This document shows, piece by piece, positions 1 through 11,667 of a DNA stretch of 64,000 nucleotides (positions within the stretch are counted from its first letter, which is position 1; the number at the start of each line of letters is the position of its first letter). The translations under genes and the position numbers were made by a program. Under the pieces are notes generated by a model that did no database searches, was not told the origin of the DNA, and saw only the letters and a program-made list of their open reading frames with translations. Location: assembly GCA_004352715.1 (NCBI GenBank), contig SCFE01000060.1, forward strand, positions 1,866,807 to 1,930,806. Direction: 5' to 3'. Source of the stretch: Hofstenia miamia (taxonomy: Eukaryota; Xenacoelomorpha; Acoela).

Positions 1-1740
1 TTTTACTGTATGCATAGAGAGAATTAAATAGCAGATTCCAAGAGGAGTTTTTCTTCTTCTTCAAGTGTGATTGTAGTTTTAGGAAGAGGTTGATTACTTT
101 AATAGGTTCAAATTGTCTATGGATGTTGGTTGTTTCTCCATTTGCAGAGATGATGCTATATATAATTTCAGGGTAGGTTGTTTGCAGATATTGATGTTGT
201 TCTATTGATGAGGTTCTTTTCCTTGATGTTGTGGTTGCAGCAGAGTTGGAGATACAATTTCATACTGCATGGGATCTGTTCAATTAGAATTTCTGTGTTG
301 AGTGGAGCTGTGATGTTGTTAGATTTTTCATAGTGTGTTTCAGCAGTGGCACCCCAAATATATTTGCATGTGTGAAGATGAAGAAAGTCCAGATTGTTCT
401 TGTGGATGCTGAAATTGTTTTGCATAATGATAGGAGAAGTTTAACTTAGTGGGTTTTCTTTGTTAATTGTGTGTATGAGGTGTTTCTTGTATGTGTAGCT
501 GGATTGTTGGTGCTGTTTAATCAGGGAGGTGATGATGTGCATTGAATGAAGAAGCCAGTTATTTACTTTTCAGGAAATTGGAGCAAATGCAATATTGTGG
601 CATTTCTTTTGTGCCAGTAGTGTGTGTTTAGGTTTCATTATTGGAATATCAAGGTTGTAGCTGTCTGTAAAGAAAATAGCAGGTATCCAGATTTCAGACA
701 TTGTGTTTATCTCTGGTACTTGTTTATCAATGAATAGATTGCATCTGAAGTCTTTCTTGTAACTGTAATCTGCAGCTTGGCTGATGTTGTAGAGCAGTTT
801 GGTACTTGTTTGTCAATGAATAGATTGTATCTGAAGTCTTTCTTGTAACTGTAATCTGCAGCTTGGCTGATGTTGTAGAGCAGTTTTTCTATTTGTGTAT
901 TATAGGTTCTCAATAGAGACTTGGTATTAATCAAAGGCCACTGTTCATGGTGATGCATTCATTTATATTGTTTATTGTATACTGATTCAGCTTGAAGGTA
1001 AATTGTGATTTTATGTTTGTTGCTGTGATTGGGACATATTTGGTATTAATGATCTCAGATGTCTGTGTTTGGAGTGTTGTTCTGTTATTAACTAGTATTG
1101 AGGCATAAATTTGTGCATTAGTATATTGATGAGGATGAACTTTGTGACAGATGTATTTTTCTATGGCCATTCTGGCAAGGGTGTTTTTTCATATTACACA
1201 AAAGAATTCTAGGTAGCTTTCCAGATCAAGGATGTTGTCTTGGATGGGTGACTCTTTTTAGATGTAAATGAAGTTCATGTTATTATCAAAGACATGGGCC
1301 TCAACTAGCACAAGGTTAATTTGCTGTACCATTTTGAGATCACCTTTGTTGATTGGTTTTAAGATGTAGATGAAGTTGAGTGATTCCCAGTTGATGTTTA
1401 TGCATTCCAATGCTTTTCTGTTTTTTATCAACTTTAGTAGATTTTTAAGAATGAGATTGTTGTTGAAGGTGATGTGTACTGTGTTTTGTTGATACTTGTG
1501 ACTTAACTCATGTGTGGTGGGTAGAATATTACTGTTTACTTTTGGGCGTTTTTCTGCATCAATTGTTATTGGTAATGCATTGCTAGACACTTTATTTTCA
1601 CCAATGGCTAGAATGTTTGTAATTGTATCACATGTTGCTTCTGAGAGGTTGTGTGTGACATATCTGCTGCGTCTTGTAGCTAAGAAATACAGATGAAGTA
1701 GCTCTCTTTCCACTGTTATAATGTTTTGTTTATAAGTCAT
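1..1740 (-). pseudogene. Third ORF of the Gypsy element (envelope position), broken
   Basis: Open pieces at 1258-1740, 931-1170, 707-958 and 168-425 on the minus strand follow one another downstream of the integrase, where errantivirus-type elements carry an envelope gene. The first piece (160 codons) has an arginine-rich stretch (TRRSR, about residue 22) and the later pieces carry several N-glycosylation-type sequons, but I see no transmembrane anchor in what remains. Envelope identity is therefore inferred from position only; it may be another accessory protein. Stops separate the pieces, and an 86-bp tandem duplication at 715-886 adds a frameshift. Confidence 0.45.
715..886. repeat. 86-bp tandem duplication in the third ORF
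   Basis: The block beginning GGTACTTGTTTATCAATGAA at 715 recurs at 801 with only two or so substitutions. The unit is not a multiple of three, so the duplicated peptide is read in another frame in the second copy. Confidence 0.9.
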
Positions 1741-2139
1741 CTTCCTGATGACTGCTTGTAGTAGAGGACAATTGACCAGAAAGAGGTTGAAATACTCAGC
1801 ATTTCAAAGGTATTTTAGCACATGAGGTGGAACTGCCCACCCTTTTCAAGACTGAGTAGAGGAGCTAGCAGCTTGTTGCTCATTGTCCATAGCTGAGAGC
1901 AACCTACAGCTAGAGATGTCTGAGGTAGAATAAAATACACTGTAGGTGCCTGAGAACAACCTGCAGGCAGATATGGATGTACTTGCAGAATGCAGATTAG
2001 CTGAGCTCTTGTGAGTAGTTCTCTTGGGGCTTGTCACAGTAGCCTTTCACTTCATCTGAAACATTATCTAAAGACAAAATTGCAATATTTATAGACCAGT
2101 CTTTATAATAACATTAGATTTAGCAATACATTTAGGTTT
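1741..2139. other. Spacer between third ORF and MITE
   Basis: Probably internal or spacer sequence of the Gypsy element. Two imperfect units around an AACCTRCAG core (near 1898 and 1957) form a short repeat. The 63-codon open frame at 1846-2037 (minus) is serine-rich and not recognisable. Confidence 0.4.
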
Positions 2140-2520
2140 TATGCACAAGACTTGTCAATGAGCCATAATTTCTAAGCTCTCCTCAGGTTGTTTAAATTTT
2201 GAGTAAGTTTGGCTTGGCTCAGCTCATCACAGAAAATCTTTCAATGAAGTTCATTTCAGCTCTGTATTTTTTTTAAAAATATTGTGCTCTCAGAATTTTT
2301 TCAATTAATCTTCCTATTATTTAATAAACATTTTTAAAATACCATTATAAGTAAGGAATATTGAATGAAAAAATAATAAAAATCTGCATAATCAAATTAA
2401 CAAGCATGACTAAAAATTTGGTTTGCTTAAAAATGACTCATTGTATTTTCAATACTCTGCTCAAGCTCAGCTTGGCTTAGCTTGTTAGAAGCTCAGCTTG
2501 TTGACAATTCTGGTATGCAC
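2140..2520. mobile_element. MITE of hAT type inserted in the Gypsy element
   Basis: Element of about 366 bp with inverted ends (AGACTTGTCAATGAGC near 2148; the right end reads GCTTGTTGACAATTCTGG to 2513). It is flanked by TATGCACA (2140-2147) and TATGCACC (2514-2521), a 7/8 match that fits an 8-bp hAT target duplication. It contains GGCTTGGCTCAGCTC motifs. An inverted partial copy lies at about 21860-22132, confirming that it is dispersed. It separates the integrase-side reading frames from the third ORF. No coding capacity. Confidence 0.75.
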
Positions 2521-2866
2521 CATTGGACAGGAGAAGAAATTTTGCATTTTTTCTCATTGTTGAAAGAATCTTCATCAAAGACAGAACAACCAGGTGTAAA
2601 ATAGTATTCATTGTTATCTGTTTTAACTAAATCAAATTCATTTAGGTTGGAGATTTGAGCATTTTCTGTATCATGTGCTAAATGTTTGATGTTCTGAAAG
2701 TGCATGATTCATTTATTGTCCAATTCATAGTTGTTATGTGGTAGTACCTTAGTGATGGCATGTGGTCCATCCAAAGTGAAGGTGAGTTTGTGTACTTGCT
2801 TTTTGTCAGTAATGGTGCCAAGCATATATAAGTACACCTTATCTCCAGGTTTTTGAGGTTCACCAT
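2521..2866 (-). pseudogene. Post-integrase region of Gypsy pol
   Basis: Minus-strand frame downstream of the integrase core. It contains the usual chromodomain-position motif of the type GDKVYLY followed by a TLDGPHAI-like segment, then a stop near 2705 and a further open frame to 2493. This stretch normally ends the pol polyprotein. It is cut by the MITE at its downstream side. Confidence 0.65.
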
Positions 2867-2869
2867 AGA

Positions 2870-3842
2870 TTATTTATTGAAATATCATTGTTGTTGGACA
2901 GCACTTTTTTCTGAATTAACACACATGGATTTGTGAGTGTGATTTAATTTAGTAATGAAATCATTGACATAGTTATTGTTGACATAGAATGGTGTTGGGG
3001 CCTCATGGTTGTACATAGCTTTGTATTGCAAAATGTGCATAATTGAATGTGTGGAAGTATTGTAGAAGTACTCAACCATAGGCAAGATTTCTCTCCAGTG
3101 TTTGCCACCAATGTGGGCTGTAATGGTTTTCATCAGTTTAAATAGTGTCTGATTAACATGTTCTATGGCACCATTAGCTTGTGGATGGTTTATCATCATG
3201 TGTGTGTAGAATTTCTAGCTTTTTGTAAGAGTTTGGAATAGTTGACTTTCAAACTGCTTGCTTTGGTCCATAATTCATTGTTCCATGTGACCAAACACAC
3301 ATATCCAATTATTTATGATGGCTTCAGCAGTAGTTTGTGCTTTGATATTCTTTAGAGGAATCATCTTGCAGTATTTAGTGAAATGGTCCACCATTACTTA
3401 GACATATGTGTATCCATCTTTGTCTTTTGACAGCTGTTCAATATCAGTGTTAATGATTTGATTTGTGTACACTGCTAAGATTTTTTCAAGTTCTGCTCTT
3501 TGTCCCAGGAATCTGTGTTTGTTTAGTAATATGCAGGACCTGCATTTATTGATTATATCTTTGATTGTTAAGCAGAAGTATGTACTCATAAACTTTTAAT
3601 GTATAGTTAGCTGTCTGATGGATACCCTTATGTATTTTCTTCATGCTTTGTACTTGTAATACTCTGGTAGCACAAATAGGTTTTGTGTTGCTGAGTTGGC
3701 ATAAAGGATTCTGCTTTCTGTAGGTTTCTATGCTGTCCAGTAGATACATAGGATCTCTTAAGTACTCTATAATTTGTTTTAGAACAATATCATTTCTTTG
3801 AGAGGTGGCAATTTCTTTGGCAGTTATTTCCTCCTTTATCAT
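2870..3842 (-). pseudogene. Gypsy integrase (H2C2 plus DDE core), broken
   Basis: The minus-strand frame from 3842 opens the N-terminal domain; a histidine pair is followed by CRSC (near 3540), completing an H2C2 zinc finger. The core shows NTDIEQL (first Asp), MDQSKQFES (second Asp, usual SDxGxQFxS) and HPQANGAIEHVNQTL (Glu region). The three acidic residues therefore look retained, but stop codons fall at about 3397, 3274 and 3217, and the H2C2 part is in another frame from the core. Integrase inserts the cDNA into host DNA; this copy cannot be made as one protein. Confidence 0.85.
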
Positions 3843-3849
3843 TATAGAC

Positions 3850-4440
3850 AGGAGAAGGGATGATCAGACAGCTGTTCCTATCAGTATCTGGTAGGCTTTC
3901 ATACTGGCATGCAGGATAAAATGAAAGTCTCTAGCTTTCCCTTGTTCTTTTTTGAGTTCACATTGGTATTGTGGCAGTGCTGTCAATATATCTGCATTAG
4001 TATGCAGTTTTCCTTTTCAGTGATCAATGTTGAAGTTGAAATCATTTAAGTATTCTAACCATCTTGCTATTATGTTGGAGCAATCACCAGCATATTTCTC
4101 TAACCAGCATAAGTTGCTGTTGTCTGTTCACACTGTGAATGATTTTTCACCAATTAGAAAGTGGCAGAATTTCTTGAGAGATTCAATTAGGGCCAGCATT
4201 TCTAATTTAGTTGCTCTGTAGTTGAGTTCTCTTTGTTTTAATTTTTGACTAAACCATTGAATTGGTTTCTCTTCTCTGTTTTAAATTTGACTAAGAGTTG
4301 CACTGATGGCTACCATGCTTGCATCACAATTCAATATGTAATGATTGTTGGGTGTTGGTGAATTTGGCAATTGAATTTTTTTCATTTCAGTTTTCAATAG
4401 TTTGAGTTCTTCCTGATGTTGTCAGGTCCATTGTGAAATT
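3850..4440 (-). pseudogene. Gypsy RNase H domain, broken
   Basis: Translating the minus strand shows NCDASMVAISATL (first catalytic Asp), then KLEMLAL (Glu) and TDNSNLCWL (Asp), followed by the ARWLEYLNDFNFNIDH segment typical of the RNase H end of Gypsy pol. In-frame stops interrupt it near 4283 and just before TDNSNL. It lies directly between RT and integrase as expected for the class. The enzyme removes the RNA strand during reverse transcription. Confidence 0.8.
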
Positions 4441-5148
4441 GTTTTTCTTTTTCAGGAGATTAGAGATATGAACTGTTTTCTCAGTTACATTATTGATGAG
4501 CATGTGGTAATAGTTCAAGAAACCCAATATTCATTTTACATCTTTTTTGTTTCAAGGAGCTTGTATTTCATCAATTAGTTGTTTTGTGTTGTCTTTTATA
4601 GTAATTTTTTCCTGATGTGATATTTGTGTTTTGCAAAATTACATTTGGTAGTGTTAATGCATAGTCCAGAATTGAATAGAAGTTTAAGCATTTTGTTCAG
4701 TTGTTTCACGTGATTGTAGATAGTTTCTGAACTGATGAGAACATTGTTGATATAGGTGGTAATTCCTTTTGATAATTTACATCTGTTGTTTAGCAAAATT
4801 ATTGTGAAAAGGCGATAATATGGAGTGATGAATGCAGTTTTTTCTATATCACTTGAAAGCATTGGTACTTGCCAATATGCTTTACATAAGTCCAATGTGG
4901 AGAAGACCTTAAATTTTGCTGCATCATTTAGGATGTCATCTATTCATGGTAAAGGATATGCATCCTTTTTGGTTACTTTGTTTAATTGGCAGAAATCTAT
5001 GCACAATCAATGCTTTTCTCCTTGTTCAATAAAAAGTTGGAAATGCATAAGGACTTTTGCTTCTTCTAATTATTCCATTGTTGAGGAGATCTGATATTGT
5101 CTTCATGTATTGTTCTTGCAATTGAGGTGGTACACGTCTGCATGGTTG
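4441..5148 (-). pseudogene. Gypsy reverse transcriptase, catalytic site changed
   Basis: Minus-strand frame 4596-4895 contains LDLCKAYWQVPM (first Asp) and EKTAFITP, hallmark Gypsy RT motifs. The catalytic YxDD box reads YINNVLISS, so both Asp residues are Asn, and the segment before it is about 30 residues too short, meaning an internal deletion. Sequence from 5148 to 4900 carries the fingers region in other frames with stops. The polymerase is clearly dead. Upstream it joins the protease linker; downstream is RNase H. Confidence 0.85.
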
Positions 5149-6076
5149 TCATATTGGTTTATCAGATATAGTCTCTATTGCATGTTCAAAACCTATAGCT
5201 TTACCAATGCTGATTTCAACTTTGTTGAAGATGGCTGTATTTTGTGTGAGTGTATCATTGATTGTTTCTCCTTCCTCTGCTGTTAGGTGAGGATGTGATT
5301 CTGCAGTTAGCAGTAGAACATTTGGTTGATTGTTTTGATGGTATTCTTGATTAGAGATTACAATGGGTTTATTCTTTGTTATGAATTTTTCAAGTGGGAC
5401 TCCTGTGATTGTGATGTCCTTAGTTCTTAGTGAGACATGTTTATTTGAGTTATTGAGTACTGCTGTGAATCCTTGGTTTTTCTTGATAATGGCAAGGTTG
5501 TTCATTACAGTTATTTGTGAGGACTGTACACCATTTGCATTTGTAATTACTACTTCTACTGACATGGGTTTTTTAACTGGTATTTTTATGAGTCTCAAGT
5601 GAAAAGGCTCAAGTCTTAAATTTTCCAACATAGAGAATTCCAAAGTGTTGGTGCCTTTTGTAGCTAGTGAGACTGTGATGTGTTTGTCTTCTTTTATCAT
5701 TAGAGTGTGATTTTTGTAATCACTGAGGCAGTTATTTTCTGTAAGGAAATCCCTTCCTAGTATTATCTCATATGGCAGTGGTTGGTTTCTTGTGTTGATT
5801 ATTTCTATGTCTTGATGGAATTTGATGTTTTCAATTGTGATTAGTGCATCTTTTAACATACCATTCATGTTAACATAGAACATAGTCACCTGAGGCACTT
5901 ATTAGACAAGATTTGTTTTGTGTTATGTCTTTCCACGTCCATCCAATGTTTTGCACACATGTGTCAGCCATTATCAAGATCGAAGCATCAGTATCAACTG
6001 TGGCTTTGATGTTACAGCTATTGATGGTAATGGGAATTAAGTTCCTTTCCAGAAAATCTGTCATGATCAGCAGCAC
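5149..6076 (-). pseudogene. Gypsy aspartic protease and protease-RT linker
   Basis: Two overlapping minus-strand frames, 5870-6076 and 5149-5898. The first holds ATVDTDASILIM, where the catalytic DTGAS box has Gly changed to Asp. The second holds YEIILGRDFLTENNC, the conserved ILGxDFL motif of retropepsins, followed by a long linker to the RT. The 249-codon linker frame is the longest open reading frame left in the element. A frameshift separates the active-site half from the ILGRDFL half. Confidence 0.85.
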
Positions 6077-6119
6077 TTTGGCACAGTCTGGGGCTGGGCC
6101 CCTTATTTGTTTAAATTAA

Positions 6120-6720
6120 TGTCATTGTATTCGTCATTTTCAATGCAATGTAAGTCTTCTGATGTGTAAAAACCTTCATCCTTGATAGGGTAGACTATAG
6201 TTTTGAAGTCTTTTTTAGATGTCCCTTTTCTCTGCATTGGTGGCATCTAATGAATGAAAAATTGTTGGGTTTATCTTTGATGGCTTTCTGTATCTTTTTA
6301 ATAAAGATATGATGTTGTTGAGGTTGTACTTTTGGTGCTCCTCATTGTTGGTATACTTGTTCATTGTTTTCTCTCATGAGTTGGATATTTATGGCTCTCT
6401 TTATTAGTGTGTTAATACCATCATTGATGTTGCACTTGTTTTCAAATTTAGTTTTCATTGAGGTTGACAGACCAGGTTATACATAAGAGATCTTGTATGT
6501 AGTAGCATTCTTCTTCTTGCAAAAGGCGCAGGAGGCAGTTGACTTTATAGATGTAGTTGATGATGTCCTCACCCTTTTCTAGTTTGCATCAATAGAGTTG
6601 CATCCAGTATTGTTTTCTTGTACATTCATTATTGAATTGCTCATTCATGGCTTTCACTAGTTTGTCATAATTGGATTTTACTGTTGCATCAAGATTAAGA
6701 TTAAGTACCTTCATTTCAAG
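6120..6720 (-). pseudogene. Gypsy gag with damaged zinc knuckle
   Basis: Minus-strand translation gives CHQCREKGHLKKDF at about 6203-6247, a CX2CX4HX4C zinc knuckle whose last Cys is Phe. Upstream, a frame running from about 6715 to 6450 has the helical Retrotrans_gag pattern (for example QYWMQLY, then KLEKGEDIINYIYKV) with at least two stops. Gag packages the RNA in virus-like particles. The N-terminus is missing at the junction with hAT sequence. Confidence 0.75.
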
Positions 6721-6774
6721 TAAAATAATATTTCTCTAATAGCATTGGGGATGCAATTAATAATTGTACTTTAC

Positions 6775-7385
6775 CTGTATTGCATTTTTTCATCTTTATT
6801 ACAGGAGGGCAATGTTGTTCTATTGGGACTATTACAGAGCCTGGTATTTCAATGTCCTCAACAACATTACAAGTGCCATTGTGGACAGATTTGACCAAGA
6901 TGGGCAATGATATATACAAATCTGGAGGACCTACTTGTGAGGGCCTACAATGTTCAAAATTATGTGGCACATCTCTCAGCAGTTAGTGAATTTTATGGTA
7001 CCATTATAAATTCTGATCTCCTGAAAGTGCAGTTAGAGGCATTTTCTCACAAGTTTGCCAACAGAAAGAATTTCACAGAAGTTATTGAGAGTTTTAAGGT
7101 TCTATCTGTCACTGAATGGACATTGGAAATACTTTCCTTAATACAAACCTTAGTGTATTTATTACTCATTTTGCCAGTCACTAACGCCACTTCTGAGTGT
7201 TCATTCTCGGCCCTTCATCAATTAAAAACATTTTTTATGTAAACTACTGGACAAAGAGGCTGAATGGCTTTAATCTGCTTCACGTGTATCAAGAGATTGC
7301 TAATAACATTGATCTGCATAAGGGGTTGAATAGTTTTATTAAGCATTTGGAGCACTGGTGTAGAGTTTTTAAAAAGATTTGCTAA
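6775..7385 (+). pseudogene. hAT transposase C-terminal part (ZMYM1-like)
   Basis: Plus-strand frames read DYYRAWYFNVLNNI and VDRFDQDG, then after a stop and shift near 6905 YTNLEDLLVRAY, and finally LPVTNATSECSFSALHQLK (about 7167-7227). This is the hAT dimerisation block in the form seen in ZMYM1/52 kDa-repressor-like transposases. A second frameshift near 7230 leads to KRLNGFNLLHVYQEIANNI and a stop at 7383. The catalytic N-terminal half is absent. GC-rich GCGCCCCC at about 7638 probably belongs to the element's 3' end. Confidence 0.8.
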
Positions 7386-7703
7386 ATAGAAGAGGCTTCA
7401 TTATGCTTTATTATGTTTTTATGGGTGCTTTCAATTGTGTTGGGTGCAACTGAGGCTGAGATGATATGATGACGTGCCAATCTTGCTGAATCCAAATTAG
7501 AAAAGAATCAGACAACAATAGGTAATAAGTAGAGCAGATGCCCTTCTTCACATTTGTTCTGCCTGCACCCACTGTATGTATGCCACAGCTACATGTAGCA
7601 TTACTGAACTAATTTTTAAAAAAAATTTAAAAATTGCGCCCCCATCAAAAATGTAGTATGGTCGGGGTTAAAAAATTGCATAGAGGCGCTGCTGGAATAA
7701 CTG

Positions 7704-7750
7704 CTAAATTCAGTGTTTTGAAAGTATTCCTTAAGAGAAAAGTTTATTTA
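7704..7750 (+). repeat. Short direct repeat flanking the minus-strand hAT piece (left)
   Basis: TAAATTCAGTGTTTTGAAAG plus about 25 further bases recurs at 8433-8478 with few changes. Confidence 0.7.
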
Positions 7751-7784
7751 CAATAAGAATGAGCCAATCACGAAATTTCAAGAT

Positions 7785-7855
7785 TTGCCGATTCTGATTA
7801 CCAACAATTGATAATCGGCCAATTCCGATTATTTACCAATCTGATTACCCATATT
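7785..7855. repeat. hAT subterminal repeats
   Basis: Repeated short motifs CCGATTCTGATTACC, ATAATCGGCC, CCGATTATTTACC and TCTGATTACCC. They lie just beyond the stop of the minus-strand hAT piece and look like its 3' subterminal transposase-binding repeats. Confidence 0.55.
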
Positions 7856-7991
7856 TTTAAAAAATGAGAAAAGTAACATAACTATAATGTGTTGTAATTA
7901 TAATGTGGTCATAAGTAGAATACAAGTGTATGTATATGTAAAAGAAAAAAACGCAACTGTAACTTTACTGTAATATAACCATATATGGTGT

Positions 7992-8432
7992 TTACAAAGT
8001 TGCATCTCTATGGCTTGCACTTAGCCAGATTATGATAAAAAATATAAGTCTTTCAGAATTAGTAGCAAACAGCCATGATCTGTTGTCTTCTAGCACATTG
8101 CCAGTTTCACTGAACAAGCATTCACTGTATACATTGGATGCAGGAGCACATAAGTATCTAATTTATTGGAGATGCAATTTTGGAAACATAATTTTGTTGT
8201 CCTTCCACCATTTATGAGGGTCTTCTTTTCGACCTATTACTGGTTGGCTTAAGTAGAATTCTACTTCTTGTTCCAAATCTAATATGCCTTTGTTTTCTTT
8301 AGGTGTTTCATCAAAATTATCCCAGATGTTGGTTTTTGGGCGCTTGACTGGTTGCTCTACCACATTCACAGCCTCTGTTTCAGTCTCTTCAACTTCGTCT
8401 TTGTCTGAGATCTTTTTGTATTTGAATAACAA
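7992..8432 (-). pseudogene. hAT transposase C-terminus (ZBED-like)
   Basis: The minus-strand frame 8163-8432 contains an acidic hinge followed by EVEFYLSQPVIGRKEDPHKW and WWKDNKIMFPKL, the WWK segment that precedes the dimerisation domain in ZBED-type hAT transposases. After one stop codon the same frame goes on with APASNVYSECLFSETGNVLE and NSERLIFF, then ends at 7992. The SER of the usual consensus is SEC here. Only the last 140 or so residues exist; no BED finger or catalytic core is seen upstream. Acts in dimerisation when intact. Confidence 0.85.
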
Positions 8433-8478
8433 ATAAATTTAGTGTTTTGAAAGTATTCATTAAAAGATAAGTTTGTTA
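8433..8478 (+). repeat. Short direct repeat flanking the minus-strand hAT piece (right)
   Basis: Partner of 7704-7750, starting TAAATTTAGTGTTTTGAAAG. Confidence 0.7.
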
Positions 8479-10891
8479 GAATAACATTTTAATAATGCGA
8501 GTAGTAGTTAGCAAACACCAAAACCGCAACATTAGTTATGGATTGTATAGCTTTACAAGTGGCCACATCAAATTAAATATATTAGTTGAATAGTAGTAGG
8601 TAGTGTTTGCATTTTTTGTATGTCCCACTATTGAGAAAAATGTCTGCCAATTACAATTTTTTGTAAACGCAATTGTGGGTGAAAAGTTTTAAACATTTTG
8701 ATAATATAACGTTTTACGCATAAATTCTGAAATATGTGTACAGTCACTTAGGGTAGCTTTGCTACTCCAAATTATACATTTTATATTATCAAACATAAAA
8801 TGAATCATTTTACATGTAATCCTTGAATCTATCCATGTAGAATTTATCATGTTAAAAATAAAATCATGTGACCCTCTTAGGCACTTGCAACCACCCAAAT
8901 AAAGACGAATTGTTTGTTCCTGTTACTTGTTCCCTCTCTACCGTTTCTGGTAAATTGTTTTCATTGTGATACATTAAAAATCTAAACAATAGAGACAATT
9001 TACCTTTATTCAAATATGATCAAAGTGAAATATTGTGAGATATAAAGTTAATTGATTATTCTTGCAAGTTCTTTTGTATCTAGAGTGAAGAGAGGAATAT
9101 AATTTCGATTTTTTTGCAAAGTTCCTCAATTTGTCAAAAAAAATTTACAAGAGGTCATGAAGTACACCAAATGTCCATAGCAATGTTATCAACTTGATCT
9201 AAATAAAGGCTACCTTATTTCAATGTTACTGCATTGGGAATAGTAAATTCTGTATTTTCTGTACCAATTAGTGTAGCTTCTCCCATTTATGGTAATGGGT
9301 AAGGTGCAAAACCAGATCAAACATCACAAAGTCAAATACTTTTCATGATGTCTCTTTTCAAACCAATGTGTATGTTGATATTTGAGTTATCGACCGTCAG
9401 CATAATGTTCATCTAGTATTGCCAATATTTCCTAGATCCTACCTGATATTGCAATTACAATAGTTCTGTATATCATTCAGAGTGGTAAATAGGTCAAACT
9501 GTCCAAACATTTAAGTAAAAAATTTGAAAGTGGAGGTCGAAGGTCATTCATAATTGTAAGGGAGGAAGAACACTAACAGATTTAAGGAGCAATTCAACAC
9601 TCAAAATTGACTCAAATTAAAATTTATTTGTTTACTTGCACATGCATTCATTAAAACCAACAGCAGGTATATAAACCTCTAAAAATATCGATAATCTATT
9701 TGAATTTCCATAAATAAAATGTTTTCATTTTTTACATCGTTTTTTAATTGAAATGCTACACGTAAAATGAATCTCAAAGAGTAATGGTACTTCTAGTGTT
9801 AAGAAGTCAAACCTTTCAATCTTTACAATTCTTAAAGACCAATAATTTATAATTACATTTGTAATTTTTATAGATTTTGTTTTGTTTTCATTGATGCATT
9901 TTTCTTAAAACATTTTGTGCTTGTTATACTAGTGGTCTTTCTTTGATTAGGTCGGATTACGGATCAGTGTTAGACAGACCGGTTGGTGTCGAGGGTCAAA
10001 ATTAAATGAAAATCACTATAAGCATCAGAACATAATTAATGTTCAATATTAGATTTCAAAAATTCAGAAGCCGCTTGAATTATTGTTTCACGTAACTTCA
10101 TTACTTGAATCATGATTGGGGAGAAACTCAGCACCAAATAGATTTGCACACATTCAATGTAAGATTTAAAATGATTTGAAATAATACAGTATTCTTAATA
10201 TTTGTTAGTTTAAATAATATGTCGATAATCATAGAAATGCAGTTAACATTGTAAACAGAGCTGCTATAAACATTGTTGCTATTTAGCATAATTAAGCATT
10301 CATGTTGGCATAAAATGTCATGAGTTTTTGTTGACTTACCGGAATTTCCCGTCTTTCAGCAAGATAATTTACAGACTTTAGGGTTACACCTCCAAATGAC
10401 GTAGAATGGTTAAATAAGCAAATATCCGCTATTGAGTAGAGCTTGACGGTAAACTGAAGATAAAATTGAAGCACGGTGTTTTGCAAACTTCTAAGGGTTT
10501 TTTAACTGAAGTAAAATGTCGAGTTGCACGTGGTGAGCAGCATACCAAATGTTTCAGCAACTACTTATTAGGCTGTCACACGTGCGAGAAATTTGATTGG
10601 TCTGTCAAACAAATGGGCATCTTGCATTTTGTTCTGATCTTGTTTACACAAGATTGGTCGAAATTCAAAAATTGAACTGAAACCGCGGTTTTTTGCCAAA
10701 AAATCTAACTACGAATCAAAGAATCTAAAACTGTCACCATTTGCTTTTGAAAAAGCAAACAAACCATTGCATTTCTATTCGTCAAGAAATTCTCCAATTT
10801 TGATTAGCAGTTTCATTTATCTTTGTTTGCAGTTTATCAAGAAATCCTCTAAACACATTTAATTTACGGATGTAAATAACACTTCTAAATA
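8479..10891. other. Intergenic, including the 5' flank of the transporter gene
   Basis: No supportable gene. Open frames here (8689-8898, 10292-10486, 10466-10675) have no recognisable motif. A piggyBac-like end (CTTCTAGTGTTAA, about 9790-9802) stands alone. The 5'UTR and promoter of the gene starting at 10892 must lie at the right end, but I see no convincing TATA box. Confidence 0.5.
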
Positions 10892-10901
10892 ATGAGTGAC
10901 G
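10892..10901 (+). CDS. Transporter exon 1 (10 coding nt)
   Basis: ATGAGTGACG followed by the donor GTAAGA. It supplies MSD and the first base of a Gly codon, completed by the first two bases of the exon at 13994. A TAA two codons upstream in the same frame supports this start. Such a short exon would be missed by most gene finders. Confidence 0.65.
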
Positions 10902-11632
10902 GTAAGATTATATTTCTAGTCAACTTATATTTACAGTTTTCTAATTATTACATAGGAGCTTGAGCATTTCTTTGATAGAGTGATTTTTTCAGTTTTTCTT
11001 CAGTTCTCATTCCCACACTTTTTTTTTACATGTTTTGGAGTTTGTGCAAATCCGACTTTCGTACACTTTATGAAAATACATTGAGTCTCTTTTGTAAGAT
11101 AACTACCGCATATTTACTCCTGCTACTTTTATTCATTAAACTTTTACAATTTTTAAAAAAGCTTTGAATTCAGATGCATTTAACATATTATTCTAATGAT
11201 GATTCAGCCTTAGCTTGTAAAGCTCTGTAGTGCGAACATTTTAGATGATCGGTGACTAGATTACGTTATATATTTATATATATATATATATATATTATAC
11301 TTATATATATGAATATATATATATATATATATATACATNAATATGAAAAAAAATATGTTTCAAACATGCAAACTGGTTGAGACACCAAGGTGTACTACTT
11401 GTAGAAAATTGTGTAGCCATGGGGTGGTGGTAGTTAAGGATTGACAATTTTTTTCAAATATGCTAGGAACATTTTAAAACACTTAAAATTGAATGCGGAT
11501 AACATTTTTCATAGTTTGCCTACCTTTATCTTAACCGCCTTGGGAAAATTAGAATATATATTTAAAACTAAGAAAGGGAACCTAATTTTGGCATAAAATA
11601 AAAGGTTTTGTACAAATTACGATCAATGAATA

Positions 11633-11667
<35 letters not shown>

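Larger units (their letters stand above)
1..6720 (-). mobile_element. Decayed Ty3/Gypsy-class LTR retrotransposon
   Basis: Read on the minus strand from 6720 down, the domains come in the order gag, zinc knuckle, protease, reverse transcriptase, RNase H, H2C2 and core integrase, post-integrase region, then a third ORF. That order (RT before integrase) is diagnostic of Ty3/Gypsy rather than Copia. Every domain has stops or frameshifts and several catalytic residues are changed, so this copy is dead. I see no LTR: the 3' LTR would lie left of position 1, and the 5' end is cut near 6720 where plus-strand hAT sequence starts. A MITE is inserted at 2140-2520. Confidence 0.9.
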
